Source: Ectobacillus funiculus (lineage in GTDB: Bacteria; Bacillota; Bacilli; Bacillales; Bacillaceae_G). Taken from it: a DNA stretch of 64,000 bases. How positions within the stretch are numbered: the first letter of the stretch is position 1; every line of letters begins with the position of its first letter. Positions 27,113 through 35,617 of the stretch are shown here, one piece after another. Both the position numbers and the translations under genes were made by a program. The stretch covers positions 1 to 64,000 of the forward strand of contig NZ_SCFM01000018.1 of the NCBI RefSeq assembly GCF_004138295.1, read 5' to 3'. The notes beneath the pieces were generated by a model. It did not search any database. It worked only from the letters and a program-made list of their open reading frames with translations, and was not told the origin of the DNA.

Positions 27113-27373
27113 CGTTAAATAATCGTTTCGATTCAGCAAATGCTTATACTTTGGATTGTTCGTCTGGATTTCGTGCAGCCTTCCCCCATGGTTTTCAATC
27201 CATGTCTTTACAACAAGCTCTGTTCGATCGCTTCCATTATATTGTCCTGCCTTGGCATAGGTTGCTTCAAAATCCTCCCATAGCAGCTCTACCCAAGCGC
27301 GTGCTTGTGCATAGGATAGCATCTCATTTTTCTCCAAAAGCATGTTAATTAAACGATCTATAGCTTCCTTCAT
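27107..27373 (-). CDS. yfhJ: YfhJ/WVELL family small protein
   Basis: 88 aa containing ARAWVELLWEDFEATYAKAG, the WVELL motif that names the family, and a C-terminal NPKYKHLL stretch. Start at MKEAIDRLI with AAAGGAGTG 6 nt upstream. Function unknown; conserved next to sspK in Bacillus. Confidence 0.88.
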   Translation of the reverse strand: MKEAIDRLINMLLEKNEMLSYAQARAWVELLWEDFEATYAKAGQYNGSDRTELVVKTWIENHGGRLHEIQTNNPKYKHLLNRNDYLTH

Positions 27374-27479
27374 TAATTTCACTCCTTTGGCATCTTTCAT
27401 CTAACATATTCTATTCCATCTTAACACATTCTATAAAGGATACTTCGGTATCACAATTCCACATAAGGGGGTCTTCTCC

Positions 27480-27635
27480 TTGGGTACACATATATCAACG
27501 TCTTCTGAACGCCATAGTAGGGGTCAATCAGATGAAACGACAAGAGCAAAGGCACGCTTTGCTTCAAAGCGTCCTGATGGTACGATTAATACGCATCCGC
27601 AAGAGCGTATGCGAGCTTCTAACCACCAATCCTAA
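27480..27635 (+). CDS. sspK: Small acid-soluble spore protein K
   Basis: 51 aa. The C-terminal half ARFASKRPDGTINTHPQERM is the SspK signature; the N-terminal half is Ser/Thr-rich and less conserved. TTG start with AAGGGGG 8 nt upstream. Minor spore-core protein expressed in the forespore. Confidence 0.88.
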   Translation: MGTHISTSSERHSRGQSDETTRAKARFASKRPDGTINTHPQERMRASNHQS

Positions 27636-27650
27636 CTATGAGGTGACAGA

Positions 27651-27803
27651 ATGAGCTATCGTGGGCGAGTAGACCAACGTTCTGAATTGTTTATGAGTAC
27701 ATGGACACGTCCAAAACGCCAAAAGTCGCAAATTAACGGACAAACAGAGCCTTCTCAAACAAATATTATTCTGCGAAGCAACGCAAAAGCACACCGCTGG
27801 TAA
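27651..27803 (+). CDS. YpzG-like very small protein
   Basis: 50 aa, starting MSYRGRVDQRSE. The second half, WTRPKRQKSQINGQTEPSQT then ILRSNAKAHRW, resembles the YpzG-like family of small Bacillus proteins with KxSQxNGxT. It follows sspK by 15 nt with AGGTGA before the ATG, so co-expression in the forespore is plausible. Function unknown. Confidence 0.7.
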   Translation: MSYRGRVDQRSELFMSTWTRPKRQKSQINGQTEPSQTNIILRSNAKAHRW

Positions 27804-27870
27804 TTTAGAAAAGCGGAACTGGTCAATTTTGCTATATGAATTGACCAAGGAAACTAAATGGAGAGCTGCT

Positions 27871-27977
27871 GGAGGCGAAAACAGAGGCGTAGCTGCACTT
27901 ACACTGTATTCCTAAAATTTCCAACTACGTCAAATTCGCTTCCAGCTGGAAACTTATATTTTTCTTACAGTGTAAAC
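27871..27977 (+). repeat. Family A dispersed repeat, copy 13 (left end lost)
   Basis: Begins at GGCGAAAACAGAGGCGTAG. Its right hairpin reads TTCCAGCTGGAA in place of TTCTAGCTAGAA, so both arms changed together and pairing is kept. Confidence 0.82.
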
Positions 27978-28018
27978 ATTAGAAACGAGAGAGCTTACCG
28001 CTTCTCTCGTTTCTTTAA
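27976..28018. terminator. Terminator of yfhH
   Basis: AGAAACGAGAGAG and CTCTCGTTTCT form a long stem overlapping the yfhH 3' end; it is bordered by a T-rich stretch. Confidence 0.75.
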
Positions 28019-28324
28019 TAAAGAAATAGGAATGCCTGCCTCTTCCTCCTGTTTTCCCTCTCGATAGCCCCAAGCAAACACGCCATTGAAATATGTAATG
28101 GTAAAATAAACATTTGGCTCCTCCAGAAGCTCATATGTTTCACCCACCTGAAAATCATTTATATCAGCCATGTATGCTTTAGCCATGGCCATTTTCCTAG
28201 TGAGCACCTCATATTCATTTATCATGCCCATTTGCTCAGCCTTCGTTGCTTTTTCCTTAAGCTCTCGTATTTCCTTATGCAGCTCGTACTCTGACATTTC
28301 GCTGTATCGCTTTGGAATATCCAC
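27995..28324 (-). CDS. yfhH: YfhH-like protein
   Basis: 109 aa. N-terminal helical segment (KRYSEMSEYELHKEIRELKEKATKAEQ), then MAMAKAYMADINDFQVGETYEL and FTITYFNGVFAWGYR, all in the same order as B. subtilis YfhH (104 aa). Small soluble protein of unknown role; upstream of recX in Bacillus. Confidence 0.88.
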   Translation of the reverse strand: MDIPKRYSEMSEYELHKEIRELKEKATKAEQMGMINEYEVLTRKMAMAKAYMADINDFQVGETYELLEEPNVYFTITYFNGVFAWGYREGKQEEEAGIPISLLKKREKR

Positions 28325-28351
28325 TATTCTTTCCTCTCTTTCGTTATTGCC

Positions 28352-28488
28352 TTAAAGAAAACTCGCCGATTGACGAGCCTGCCCTTGGGCGAAGACAGAG
28401 GCGTAGTTGCCCTTATACTTTGTTCCTAAAATTTCTCACTACGTCGAATTGTCTTATAGCTAGAAATTTATACTTTCTTAAAGTGCAA
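28352..28488 (+). repeat. Family A dispersed repeat, copy 14
   Basis: Near-consensus copy with one mismatch in the left hairpin (GATTGACGAG). It lies 12 bp beyond the recX stop. Confidence 0.88.
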
Positions 28489-28499
28489 AAAGAAAGGAT

Positions 28500-29318
28500 C
28501 TATTCAAAATCCAGTTCTTCTCTCTCGCTTAAAAAGCGTTCAATTAGCTCTAGCGAAAATCCTTTTCGGTATAAGGCGCCTTTTATCTTCGTCTGATACT
28601 CCCAACCACTGTACTTCTTATATTTTTGATGATATTTCTGCCCTTGATATAGCACAGCCTCCCACTCAGCATCAGCTTCTGGTTCCTCCTCCAGCTCTTC
28701 TAGACAGATACTGACTACATCCCTTGTATATCCTTTACGGAGGAGCATTTCCTCTAGTTTTTGTCTCATTTGCAAGGCTGAAACATTCCGATATGTTTTT
28801 TTCTTTTTATCACAGAGCGTAATAGCATTAGTTATTTGCTTATCCTTCGTATATTCATGTAAACTATTGATAATGATAGAAGAGCTAATTCCTTTTTCTT
28901 GTAACTCGCGTGTAATACGCTGCGGGCCCTTTAAACTAACGTTGCTTTGTGTACGTACGTAAGCAAGCGCATATTCATTATCATTGATGTATGCTTCTTC
29001 TGTTAGTTTCGCAATCACTTCATTGATAATAGCTTGTCCGATTTCTTTTTTGCGCAGCTGCTCTTCCACCTCGTTTTTCGTACGCATTTGATAGGATAAA
29101 TATGAAATAGCTTGCAAATATGCCTTCCGCACCTCTTCATCAAACAAAATAGTGGAAAGCTCAAATGTATCTACTTCCATTCCTTTTCTTAGGTTATATT
29201 TCACGAGCGTATAGCCATCTACGCTAAAGCCGTACTCTTCGCCTGATCCTTTATCTATGTAAATATTGTAGCGCTCTTTATTGTTTTTTTGCACCTGAAT
29301 CTTCGTAATGACAGCCAT
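28500..29318 (-). CDS. recX: RecX regulatory protein
   Basis: About 272 aa. RecX binds RecA filaments and modulates recombination. Features: N-terminal beta region (AVITKIQVQKNNKERYNIYID), helical repeats with LSYQMRTKNEVEEQLRKKEI and YINDNEYALAYVRTQ, and KGPQRITRELQEKGI. The ATG at 29318 has GAGGTGA 7 nt upstream; the in-frame GTG at 29327 lies within that site. Syntenic with B. subtilis yfhG/recX. Confidence 0.92.
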   Translation of the reverse strand: MAVITKIQVQKNNKERYNIYIDKGSGEEYGFSVDGYTLVKYNLRKGMEVDTFELSTILFDEEVRKAYLQAISYLSYQMRTKNEVEEQLRKKEIGQAIINEVIAKLTEEAYINDNEYALAYVRTQSNVSLKGPQRITRELQEKGISSSIIINSLHEYTKDKQITNAITLCDKKKKTYRNVSALQMRQKLEEMLLRKGYTRDVVSICLEELEEEPEADAEWEAVLYQGQKYHQKYKKYSGWEYQTKIKGALYRKGFSLELIERFLSEREELDFE

Positions 29319-29473
29319 TATTTTCACCTCATATTTACATTATAGCATGACTTATCCCAATCAGGTTTACACTGGCGCCTAGCCTAATTTACCATGTACT
29401 AGCACAATTTTATTTTATCATAGGCGAGTCAAATTCTATTTCTTTTCATATATATAAGTTAGGAGGAATTTTC

Positions 29474-30373
29474 TTGGAGATCGCCATCTCAGGAGGAACA
29501 GGTTTCATCGGCAGCGTCTTAGCAGCTCACCTCGCCGATAAAGGACATACTATATATATTTTAACACGAAGTGCAAAGCTTACATCTACAAGAGCAAACA
29601 TACGCTTTGTTCAATGGAACGCAGAAAATGAGACGTTTCCTCTCTCTAGGATTGATGCATTTATTAATCTTGCAGGAGAACCAATTAATAGCGGCCGCTG
29701 GACACAACAGAGGAAAGCACGCATTCTGACAAGTAGAGTCCAGACAACACAAGGGATTGTTCGTCAGCTCGCAAAACTCTCACGCCGTCCACGCATATTT
29801 GTGAATGCGAGTGCCATCGGCTACTACGGTACCTCTCTTGACAAAACTTTTACAGAGGCATCGACAACGCATGGTACAGATTTTCTAGCGACAACAGTGA
29901 TTCAATGGGAAAAAGAAGCCTCTCATGCGCAACTTCTAGGAATGAGAACCATCTATGCACGCTTTGGTGTAGTACTCGGTCGAAAAGGGGGAGCCCTTCC
30001 AAGAATGATTCTGCCCTACAAACTATTTAGCGGTGGAACGATTGGATCGGGAAAACAGTGGCTTTCTTGGATTCACATTGACGATGTAGTAAACATGATC
30101 TCCTTTGCACTTGAAAATGAAGCGATTCAAGGCGCTCTTAATCTTACAGCACCGAGGCCTGTTACAATGCAGGATTTTGGAAAGACAATCGCGAAAGTAT
30201 TACGAAAGCCTCATTATTTTCCAATTCCTTCCTTACCCCTACGAATTCTGCTCGGTGAAATGAGTACACTTGTGTTAGATGGCCAAAGAGTTCTTCCTGA
30301 AACATCAGTGCAGCATGGATATATACACTCATACTCTAATCTTGAAGATGCTCTGACAGACCTATTGAAGTAA
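29474..30373 (+). CDS. yfhF: SDR39U1-type epimerase/oxidoreductase (YfhF type)
   Basis: 299 aa. Nucleotide-binding motif SGGTGFIGSVLAAHL at the N-terminus, then DAFINLAGEPINSGRW and VNASAIGYYG, the hallmarks of the TIGR01777 family of atypical NAD-dependent epimerases. TTG start with AGGAGGAA 6-7 nt upstream. The same family occupies this position beside recX in B. subtilis. Substrate unknown. Confidence 0.87.
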   Translation: MEIAISGGTGFIGSVLAAHLADKGHTIYILTRSAKLTSTRANIRFVQWNAENETFPLSRIDAFINLAGEPINSGRWTQQRKARILTSRVQTTQGIVRQLAKLSRRPRIFVNASAIGYYGTSLDKTFTEASTTHGTDFLATTVIQWEKEASHAQLLGMRTIYARFGVVLGRKGGALPRMILPYKLFSGGTIGSGKQWLSWIHIDDVVNMISFALENEAIQGALNLTAPRPVTMQDFGKTIAKVLRKPHYFPIPSLPLRILLGEMSTLVLDGQRVLPETSVQHGYIHSYSNLEDALTDLLK

Positions 30374-30383
30374 GGAGTTTGAA

Positions 30384-31508
30384 ATGAAGATTGTATTTAA
30401 GCAAGCAACCATTTATCCTATTACATCCGCAAAGCTACAAGGTGACGTATTAATAGAAAATAACAAAATTAAAGCAGTCGCACCATTCATTGAACAAACT
30501 GGGGATATGGAAGTAATTGATGCACGCGGTCTTCATCTTTTACCTGGCTTTATTGATGTACACACACATCTGGGGCTATATGATGAAGGAACTGGTTGGG
30601 CTGGAAATGATGCTAATGAAACTGTTGAAGCCTTGACTCCGCATATCCGCTCTATGGATGGCATTTATCCCCTGGATATCGCTTTTCAAGATGCAGTTCA
30701 AAGCGGCGTCACGACGGTTCACGTTCTGCCTGGCAGTCAAAATATTATCGGAGGAACAACGTGTGTTATTAAAACAACAGGCATCAGTATCGATAAGATG
30801 CTTTTGCAGGAGCCAGCAGGACTTAAAATGGCACTTGGTGAGAATCCAAAACGTGTGCATAGCCATGGCAACAAAGAATCCATCACACGAATGGGAATTA
30901 TGGGGATGCTTCGCGAAGCATTCTATGAAGCAAAAAACTACGGAAATGAAGCCGATTTCGGTATGCTTTCTCTTATTAAAGCATTAAACAGAGAAATTCC
31001 CGTCCGTATTCATGCACATCGCGCTGACGACATTCTCTCTGCCATCCGTCTTGCGGATGAGTTTGGCCTTGATTTGCGCATTGAGCACTGTACAGAAGGG
31101 CATTTTGTTGCAACAGAGTTAGCAAACCGGAATTTAAAGGTATGTGTTGGTCCTACGTTGACGCGGAAGTCAAAAATCGAATTGAAAAATAAGTCATGGA
31201 AAACATATCAGATATTAGCAGAGCATGGCGTTGAAATTTCGATTACAACCGATCATCCATACACACCAATACAGTACTTAAACCTATGCGCCGCTCTTGC
31301 TGTTCGAGAAGGTTTAGAGGAGCAAACCGCTCTTGAGGGCATTACAATTAATGCTGCTAGAAACCTAAGACTCGATCATCGCATCGGCAGCCTTGAGGCA
31401 GGAAAAGATGCGGATATCGTGCTTTGGTCACATCACCCATTTCATTATCTAGCAAAGCCCTTTCTTACAATGATTGATGGGAAAATTATTTACAAAAAAA
31501 ACACATAA
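30384..31508 (+). CDS. Amidohydrolase (imidazolonepropionase-like)
   Basis: 374 aa with a TIM-barrel amidohydrolase pattern. The first metal site is GFIDVHTHLGLYDEG; His ligands follow in RIHAHRADD and IEHCTEGH; the catalytic Asp is in TTDHPYTP. The C-terminal EGITINAARNLRLDHRIGSLEAGKDADIVL is the usual composite domain. It starts 10 nt after yfhF with AAGGAG, so the two genes form an operon. The substrate is not predictable from sequence alone. Confidence 0.85.
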   Translation: MKIVFKQATIYPITSAKLQGDVLIENNKIKAVAPFIEQTGDMEVIDARGLHLLPGFIDVHTHLGLYDEGTGWAGNDANETVEALTPHIRSMDGIYPLDIAFQDAVQSGVTTVHVLPGSQNIIGGTTCVIKTTGISIDKMLLQEPAGLKMALGENPKRVHSHGNKESITRMGIMGMLREAFYEAKNYGNEADFGMLSLIKALNREIPVRIHAHRADDILSAIRLADEFGLDLRIEHCTEGHFVATELANRNLKVCVGPTLTRKSKIELKNKSWKTYQILAEHGVEISITTDHPYTPIQYLNLCAALAVREGLEEQTALEGITINAARNLRLDHRIGSLEAGKDADIVLWSHHPFHYLAKPFLTMIDGKIIYKKNT

Positions 31509-31585
31509 AGTATGTTTCTGTTCCTTAACAAGATAAAGTATCATACCTTTGTATAAACCTCATATAACCATAGTCAATTTGTCAC

Positions 31586-31764
31586 ATTTCGTTTTTTCAA
31601 ATTGATGAATGGGGAAGGCAAATGGTGCGCCACCAGCATTCAGGTCTGGTTCTAGTGGGTTCGATTCCCACCCCGAAATTTTTTAAAATGCTTGATACAA
31701 AAAATTTCGAGGGTGGGTTGTAGTCCGTCAAACTACACGAACGTTCTGCCCTCGCTTAAGGAGG
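31586..31764 (+). ncRNA. Structured leader with tRNA-like domain before a GNAT gene
   Basis: A tRNA-like block (31608-31678) has a D-arm-like GGC/GCC stem with a GG-containing loop and an anticodon-like arm (CCAGC...UCUGG, loop AUUCAGG). It also has a 5-nt variable part and a perfect T-arm, GTGGG-TTCGATT-CCCAC, including the B-box GGTTCGATTCC. The acceptor stem is poor and no CCA follows. The T-arm 3' side also belongs to an 18-bp stem with one bulge (31667-31684 with 31699-31717). The right arm of that stem overlaps a third hairpin (CGAGGG 31708-31713 with CCCTCG 31749-31754, nested TGTAGT/ACTACA). That hairpin ends 3 nt before the ribosome-binding site AAGGAGG. The three pairings exclude one another in part, as in a riboregulator. 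Confidence 0.5.
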
Positions 31765-31771
31765 ATGCAAA

Positions 31772-32332
31772 ATGTTAAAAAAACGCGACCTACAAGAATG
31801 TCACGCTTTATATGACCTGCTGGTGCACCCTGAAGTCTTCCCTTTTGTGCGTCAAAAAGCATATTGTTATGATGAATTTCTCTTTTTGACAAAACAGACA
31901 ATAGAGGCAGAAGAACGAGGAGAAACTATCTCTCGTACGATTCTAGATGAATGGGGAAATCCAATCGGTACTATTTCCCTGTTTGATATTCAGGACAATG
32001 CCGGCTTTCTAGGAACATGGCTTGGTAAGCCATATCATGGTCAAGGATACAATGAACCAGCGAAGGCTGCCTTTTTTCATGAAGTCTTTTTCGAGCTGAA
32101 CATTAAAACGATTTTCATGAAAATCCGAAAGCTCAATATCCGCTCTATGAAAGCTGCAGAGAAGCTCCCGTACGTCACACTAGCCAATGAATCGAGAAAA
32201 GCACTCTATGAAGAAATTAATGTAACTGGCGATCTTTACAATTTATATGAGATTGCAAAAGATCAGTATACGTTGCATACGATGCGTGAAGGAAATACAG
32301 TTCACGAAGCACAGCATTTGAAAGAGGCTTAA
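31772..32332 (+). CDS. GNAT family acetyltransferase
   Basis: 186 aa, RimJ/RimL-like layout: LVHPEVFPFVR, GTISLFDIQDNAGFLGTWLGKPYHGQGYNEPAK (the acetyl-CoA binding Q/RxxG-like turn is GQGYN) and LNIRSMKAAEKL. An N-acetyltransferase of unknown substrate. AAGGAGG lies 7-8 nt before the ATG. The long structured leader upstream suggests control at the RNA level. Confidence 0.78.
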   Translation: MLKKRDLQECHALYDLLVHPEVFPFVRQKAYCYDEFLFLTKQTIEAEERGETISRTILDEWGNPIGTISLFDIQDNAGFLGTWLGKPYHGQGYNEPAKAAFFHEVFFELNIKTIFMKIRKLNIRSMKAAEKLPYVTLANESRKALYEEINVTGDLYNLYEIAKDQYTLHTMREGNTVHEAQHLKEA

Positions 32333-32346
32333 TTCTAGTATACGCT

Positions 32347-32387
32347 CCGGCAACATTGGAAAACATAGGTAATGAATATGTTGCCGG
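32347..32387 (+). promoter_or_regulatory. Hairpin overlapping the yfhE ribosome-binding site
   Basis: CCGGCAACAT (32347-32356) pairs perfectly with ATGTTGCCGG (32378-32387). The last two G of the right arm are the first bases of the Shine-Dalgarno sequence GGAGG, so folding would partly hide it. Confidence 0.55.
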
Positions 32388-32398
32388 AGGTGATAAGT

Positions 32399-32527
32399 AT
32401 GGATAGCGCAAAAAAGAAACGCGAAAAATCACGAAATAAGCTTTCATCTACACAAGAGGTCTTATATCAAAGAGAATTTAGAAATGCTGACCGTGCGGCA
32501 GGTTATAAAACAAAGGGAATTTTTTAA
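32399..32527 (+). CDS. yfhE: YfhE family small protein
   Basis: 42 aa, very basic, with SSTQEVLYQREFRNADRAAG, matching the conserved core TQEVLYxxEFxxADRAAG of the YfhE family. GGAGGTG lies 7 nt before the ATG. Function unknown. Confidence 0.82.
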   Translation: MDSAKKKREKSRNKLSSTQEVLYQREFRNADRAAGYKTKGIF

Positions 32528-32551
32528 AGAGCGATTCTTCGCTCTTTTTTC
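32526..32551. terminator. Terminator after yfhE
   Basis: AAAGAGCGA and TCGCTCTTT with a 4-nt loop, followed by T6. Confidence 0.85.
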
Positions 32552-32565
32552 TTTTGTGCATAAGT

Positions 32566-32746
32566 TTTTCCACAAAATTTCCATAGTTGTGAATAAACTG
32601 TTAATTCTCTACTCTTATATGCGATGGAATTAGGAGTATTTGTTCCTAACTTTGTGGATAAAAATAATCACAATTGTGGATAATGTGGATTATCCTGTTA
32701 ATATTTTCATAATACTGGCTTTTTCGACTTCTTTCTTTGTGGATAA
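32566..32746. promoter_or_regulatory. Cluster of six DnaA-box-like sites
   Basis: Three perfect boxes TGTGGATAA (reverse complement of TTATCCACA) lie at 32653-32661, 32675-32683 and 32738-32746. Three variants lie at 32566-32574 (TTTTCCACA, opposite strand), 32588-32596 (TGTGAATAA) and 32684-32692 (TGTGGATTA). The region is AT-rich and non-coding. Clusters like this titrate DnaA or mark DnaA-regulated genes. There is no dnaA/dnaN nearby, so it is not the usual oriC. Confidence 0.7.
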
Positions 32747-32848
32747 GTAATCTTTTCCTCTTTTTATTGTCCCCACAGGGATATGCAGCAAAAGCATCCT
32801 GTTTTGCCTTTGAAGCAACAAACTATATAATCAGCTTCCTTATCTTAC

Positions 32849-32972
32849 TAAGAAAAGCGAACACAGTTTGGGCGAAGACAGAGGCGGAGCCCTACTTATA
32901 CTGTATTCCTAAAATTTCCGACTACGTCGAATTTGCTTCTAGCTAGAAAGTTATTCTTTCTTACAGTGTGAA
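32849..32972 (+). repeat. Family A/B chimeric repeat, copy 15
   Basis: Begins like family B (TAAGAAAAGCGAACA) and switches to the family A core at TTGGGCGAAGACAGAGGCGGAG. It continues to the A-type right hairpin TTCTAGCTAGAA. It lies 3' of ugtP. Confidence 0.82.
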
Positions 32973-33012
32973 AAAGCCTTGCTGCGTATATATACGGAAG
33001 CAAGGCTTAGCA

Positions 33013-34164
33013 TTAATGAACAGGCTGCATAAGAACACGTGGCCGTTCTTGTACTACATTTTCTGTTAAAACAGCATCTACAATTCGAAACGCAGAATAT
33101 GGACGATAGATGTGCCGCAACGCGTCTTTCATGTGCCGCAGCTTGCCCTCATTTTGCAGCAGCTCCTTCGTTTTTAAGAATATATCCTCTTCTTCTCGAA
33201 CGACAACAGCTGCTCCGTTTCTTTCAAAATAAAGCGCATTTTCACGTTCCTGTCCAGGAACTGGCTTATATAGCACAACAGGAACTTGCAGGGCTGCTAC
33301 CTCACTTAACGTAATACCGCCTGGTTTGGTAATGAGACATGAAGCAATACGAAATAATTCGTCCAACTTTTCGACATAACCAAACACCTTGATTATATCT
33401 GGCTTCTTCCTGCTTAGCTCTTGCAGCTCCTCCTGAAGCAGCTTGTTTCTTCCGCATACAACGGCTACCTGAAGCTGAGGTACGGTTGAAAATAACTCGC
33501 ACAGTTCCTTTACATTGTCCAACACACCATGTGCTCCGGCTACGATCAGCAATGTTTTCTTATCAGGAGACAATCCATATTTTGCATACAAGGCATCAGA
33601 AATCATGGAAACCTCAAAGCTCGGGCGAATGGGAATACCGGTAACTGCGATTCTTCCTGAAGGAACACCTATTTCTGCCATAACCTGCTTCACAGCATCC
33701 GTTGCCACAAAATAACGATCTACATGATGATGAATCCAAATTTTATGAAGACAAAAATCAGTGAGCACATTATACACAGGAATAACCATCCCTGTTTGTT
33801 TTTTTAGTTCAGGGACTGCAATAATAGGAAATGTATTAATCACAACATCAGGCTTTTCAAGCTTTAAAATAGCCTTTAAACGCCTTCTTCCAAAATTGGC
33901 ATACCATGTTGCAATTTTTTTATCATAAATTTTTTCTACGCCATAGTAAAACAAACGATAAAGTTCTTTTCCGATTGTATAGCTTTTTAAATATAAATAC
34001 CTTGTAATATCTGTAATAACAGGATGTGATTCAGCAAACAGGTCGCACACTATAACATTTTGTATCCCTCTTTGTCGAAACGTTTCCTCTAATGTTTTTG
34101 CTACTTGCACATGACCGTTACCGTAATGTGCCGTTAAAATTAATACCTTGGGGTTGTTAATCAA
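33013..34164 (-). CDS. ugtP: Processive diacylglycerol glucosyltransferase
   Basis: 383 aa. Transfers glucose from UDP-glucose to diacylglycerol, making the glycolipid anchor of lipoteichoic acid. N-terminal MGDG-synthase-like domain [20 protein letters not shown], conserved [24 protein letters not shown], and GT-B C-terminal donor site [28 protein letters not shown]. Aligns along its length with B. subtilis UgtP. A terminator-like hairpin (AAGCCTTG/CAAGGCTT) lies just past the stop. Confidence 0.93.
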   Translation of the reverse strand: MINNPKVLILTAHYGNGHVQVAKTLEETFRQRGIQNVIVCDLFAESHPVITDITRYLYLKSYTIGKELYRLFYYGVEKIYDKKIATWYANFGRRRLKAILKLEKPDVVINTFPIIAVPELKKQTGMVIPVYNVLTDFCLHKIWIHHHVDRYFVATDAVKQVMAEIGVPSGRIAVTGIPIRPSFEVSMISDALYAKYGLSPDKKTLLIVAGAHGVLDNVKELCELFSTVPQLQVAVVCGRNKLLQEELQELSRKKPDIIKVFGYVEKLDELFRIASCLITKPGGITLSEVAALQVPVVLYKPVPGQERENALYFERNGAAVVVREEEDIFLKTKELLQNEGKLRHMKDALRHIYRPYSAFRIVDAVLTENVVQERPRVLMQPVH

Positions 34165-34617
34165 AACAAATCCACTCCTAGCTTACGGTTCTTAATAGCG
34201 CCGCTCCAACGGTATTAAAACGAATTTCCTACATCTTCATACGTCCCGAATCTTCCTCGAGCCGGCTGTATACCTTTCGTGGATATGCAACACATTATAT
34301 AGGACCCCTGCATCCTACTATACTATTTCATCATTATACTTATCTACAAATGCTTTCGCAACTTGCTGTTTATATAAAGCATACTGCTTATCTTACTTCT
34401 TAATTCTTAATTCTTGTCATAATTCAAAATTCCCTTTTCATTTCTATATTTTACCATATATTTCCTTTTATGTTTCTAATGCCTAAAACGACGATACATC
34501 TAAGTATACTCCTTTCTTCTCATTTGCTCTACCTTTTACTGAATATTGCAAGTTTTATTCATCTTACCATCAAGCAATCGCGGGACCCTTGGCTCGCTGA
34601 AGCTGCACATGTTCCGC
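34165..34617. other. Non-coding gap upstream of ugtP
   Basis: AT-rich, pyrimidine-biased on the plus strand, with no reading frame that resembles a protein. It should contain the ugtP promoter on the minus strand, but I cannot pick a convincing -35/-10 pair. Confidence 0.5.
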
Positions 34618-34750
34618 AGCCACGCCGATTGGCGAGCCCTGCCCTTGGGCGAAGACAGAAGCGTAGTTGCCCTTATACTGTATGCCTAAAATTTCCTCAT
34701 ACGTCAAATTCATTTCTAGCTGGCGATTGGTCCTTTCCCGAAGTGTGAAA
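34618..34750 (+). repeat. Family A dispersed repeat, copy 16 (left end clipped)
   Basis: Starts within the left hairpin (CGCCGATTGGCGAG) and keeps GCCCTTGGGC and the core. The right hairpin has decayed. It lies 3' of pflA, separated by that gene's terminator. Confidence 0.82.
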
Positions 34751-34752
34751 AA

Positions 34753-34807
34753 GGGTGCTTCCAAAGGCGACGCACTACACATCGACTTTAGGAGCACCCT
34801 TTCTTTT
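34753..34807. terminator. Terminator after pflA
   Basis: AAAGGGTGCT and AGGAGCACCCTTT form a strong stem around an internal loop, followed by a T run, 3' of the pflA stop. Confidence 0.8.
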
Positions 34808-34814
34808 TTATTCC

Positions 34815-35543
34815 TTAGCTTCGCATCAGAATTTCCTTTGCATGTTCCACATTTTCTTCCGTAGGCGGTTCTACCCCAGCTAATGGATACTTTAATCCAA
34901 GTGCCTCCCACTTATAAACGCCCAGCTGATGATAAGGTAAAATTTCTATCTTTTCCACATTCTCAAGCGTGTTAATAAAAGCTGATAAACGTACCAAATC
35001 CTCTTCATAATCTGTTACACCAGGAACAAGTACATGACGAATCCATACAGGCTTATAAATATCGGACAAATAGCGGGCAAATGTTAAAATATGTTCATTC
35101 GGCTTTCCTGTTAGTTTACGATGCTTTTTAGAATCAATATGCTTCAGGTCAAGCAAAACTAAATCGGTATACAGCATTAATTCTATGAGCTTCTGCTGAA
35201 ACTCCTTATCCTGGGAATAACAGCCTCCTGAAGAATCAATGGTTGTATGGATACCTAGCTGTTTGCACCCCTTAAACAATTCAATCAAGAAGTCAATCTG
35301 CAAAAGCGGTTCTCCCCCGCTAACAGTAATTCCGCCTCCTGACGCCTCCATAAACGGGAGATAGCTTTTTACATCCTCAATAATCTCTTCTACAGTAACC
35401 TCCTTTCCTTTCCCAATTTCCCATGTGTCTGGATTATGACAATATTGACAGCGCAATAAACATCCTTGCATAAATACAATATAACGAATTCCAGGACCAT
35501 CTACCGTTCCGTATGACTCTATTGAATGAATGTAACCTTTCAT
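34815..35543 (-). CDS. pflA: Pyruvate formate-lyase activating enzyme
   Basis: 242 aa radical-SAM enzyme. The cluster motif CLLRCQYC near residue 30 binds the 4Fe-4S/SAM centre; GGEPLLQ is the SAM-binding GGE motif. It installs the glycyl radical on PflB. It follows pflB by 74 bp in the same direction, with a strong intercistronic hairpin between them. Confidence 0.95.
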   Translation of the reverse strand: MKGYIHSIESYGTVDGPGIRYIVFMQGCLLRCQYCHNPDTWEIGKGKEVTVEEIIEDVKSYLPFMEASGGGITVSGGEPLLQIDFLIELFKGCKQLGIHTTIDSSGGCYSQDKEFQQKLIELMLYTDLVLLDLKHIDSKKHRKLTGKPNEHILTFARYLSDIYKPVWIRHVLVPGVTDYEEDLVRLSAFINTLENVEKIEILPYHQLGVYKWEALGLKYPLAGVEPPTEENVEHAKEILMRS

Positions 35544-35564
35544 CTCGGCTCCTCCCTCAGAAAT

Positions 35565-35591
35565 AGCCTCCCTGCCCTGCGCAGGGAGGCT
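35565..35591 (-). promoter_or_regulatory. Intercistronic hairpin between pflB and pflA
   Basis: AGCCTCCCTGC and GCAGGGAGGCT form an 11-bp perfect GC-rich stem with a 5-nt loop and no T run after it. It may stabilise the pflB mRNA 3' end or attenuate pflA, which is needed in smaller amounts. Confidence 0.6.
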
Positions 35592-35617
35592 GTAACATAC
35601 AATCCAGTCTTTCCTTG

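Noticed and set aside
31608-31678. Functional tRNA gene
   Set aside because: T-arm and D-arm look right, but the acceptor stem has only about four good pairs, CCA is missing and the anticodon stem has a mismatch.
32566-32746. DnaA-box cluster as the chromosomal oriC
   Set aside because: dnaA, dnaN, rpmH or gidB are absent, and flanking genes belong to the yfh region.
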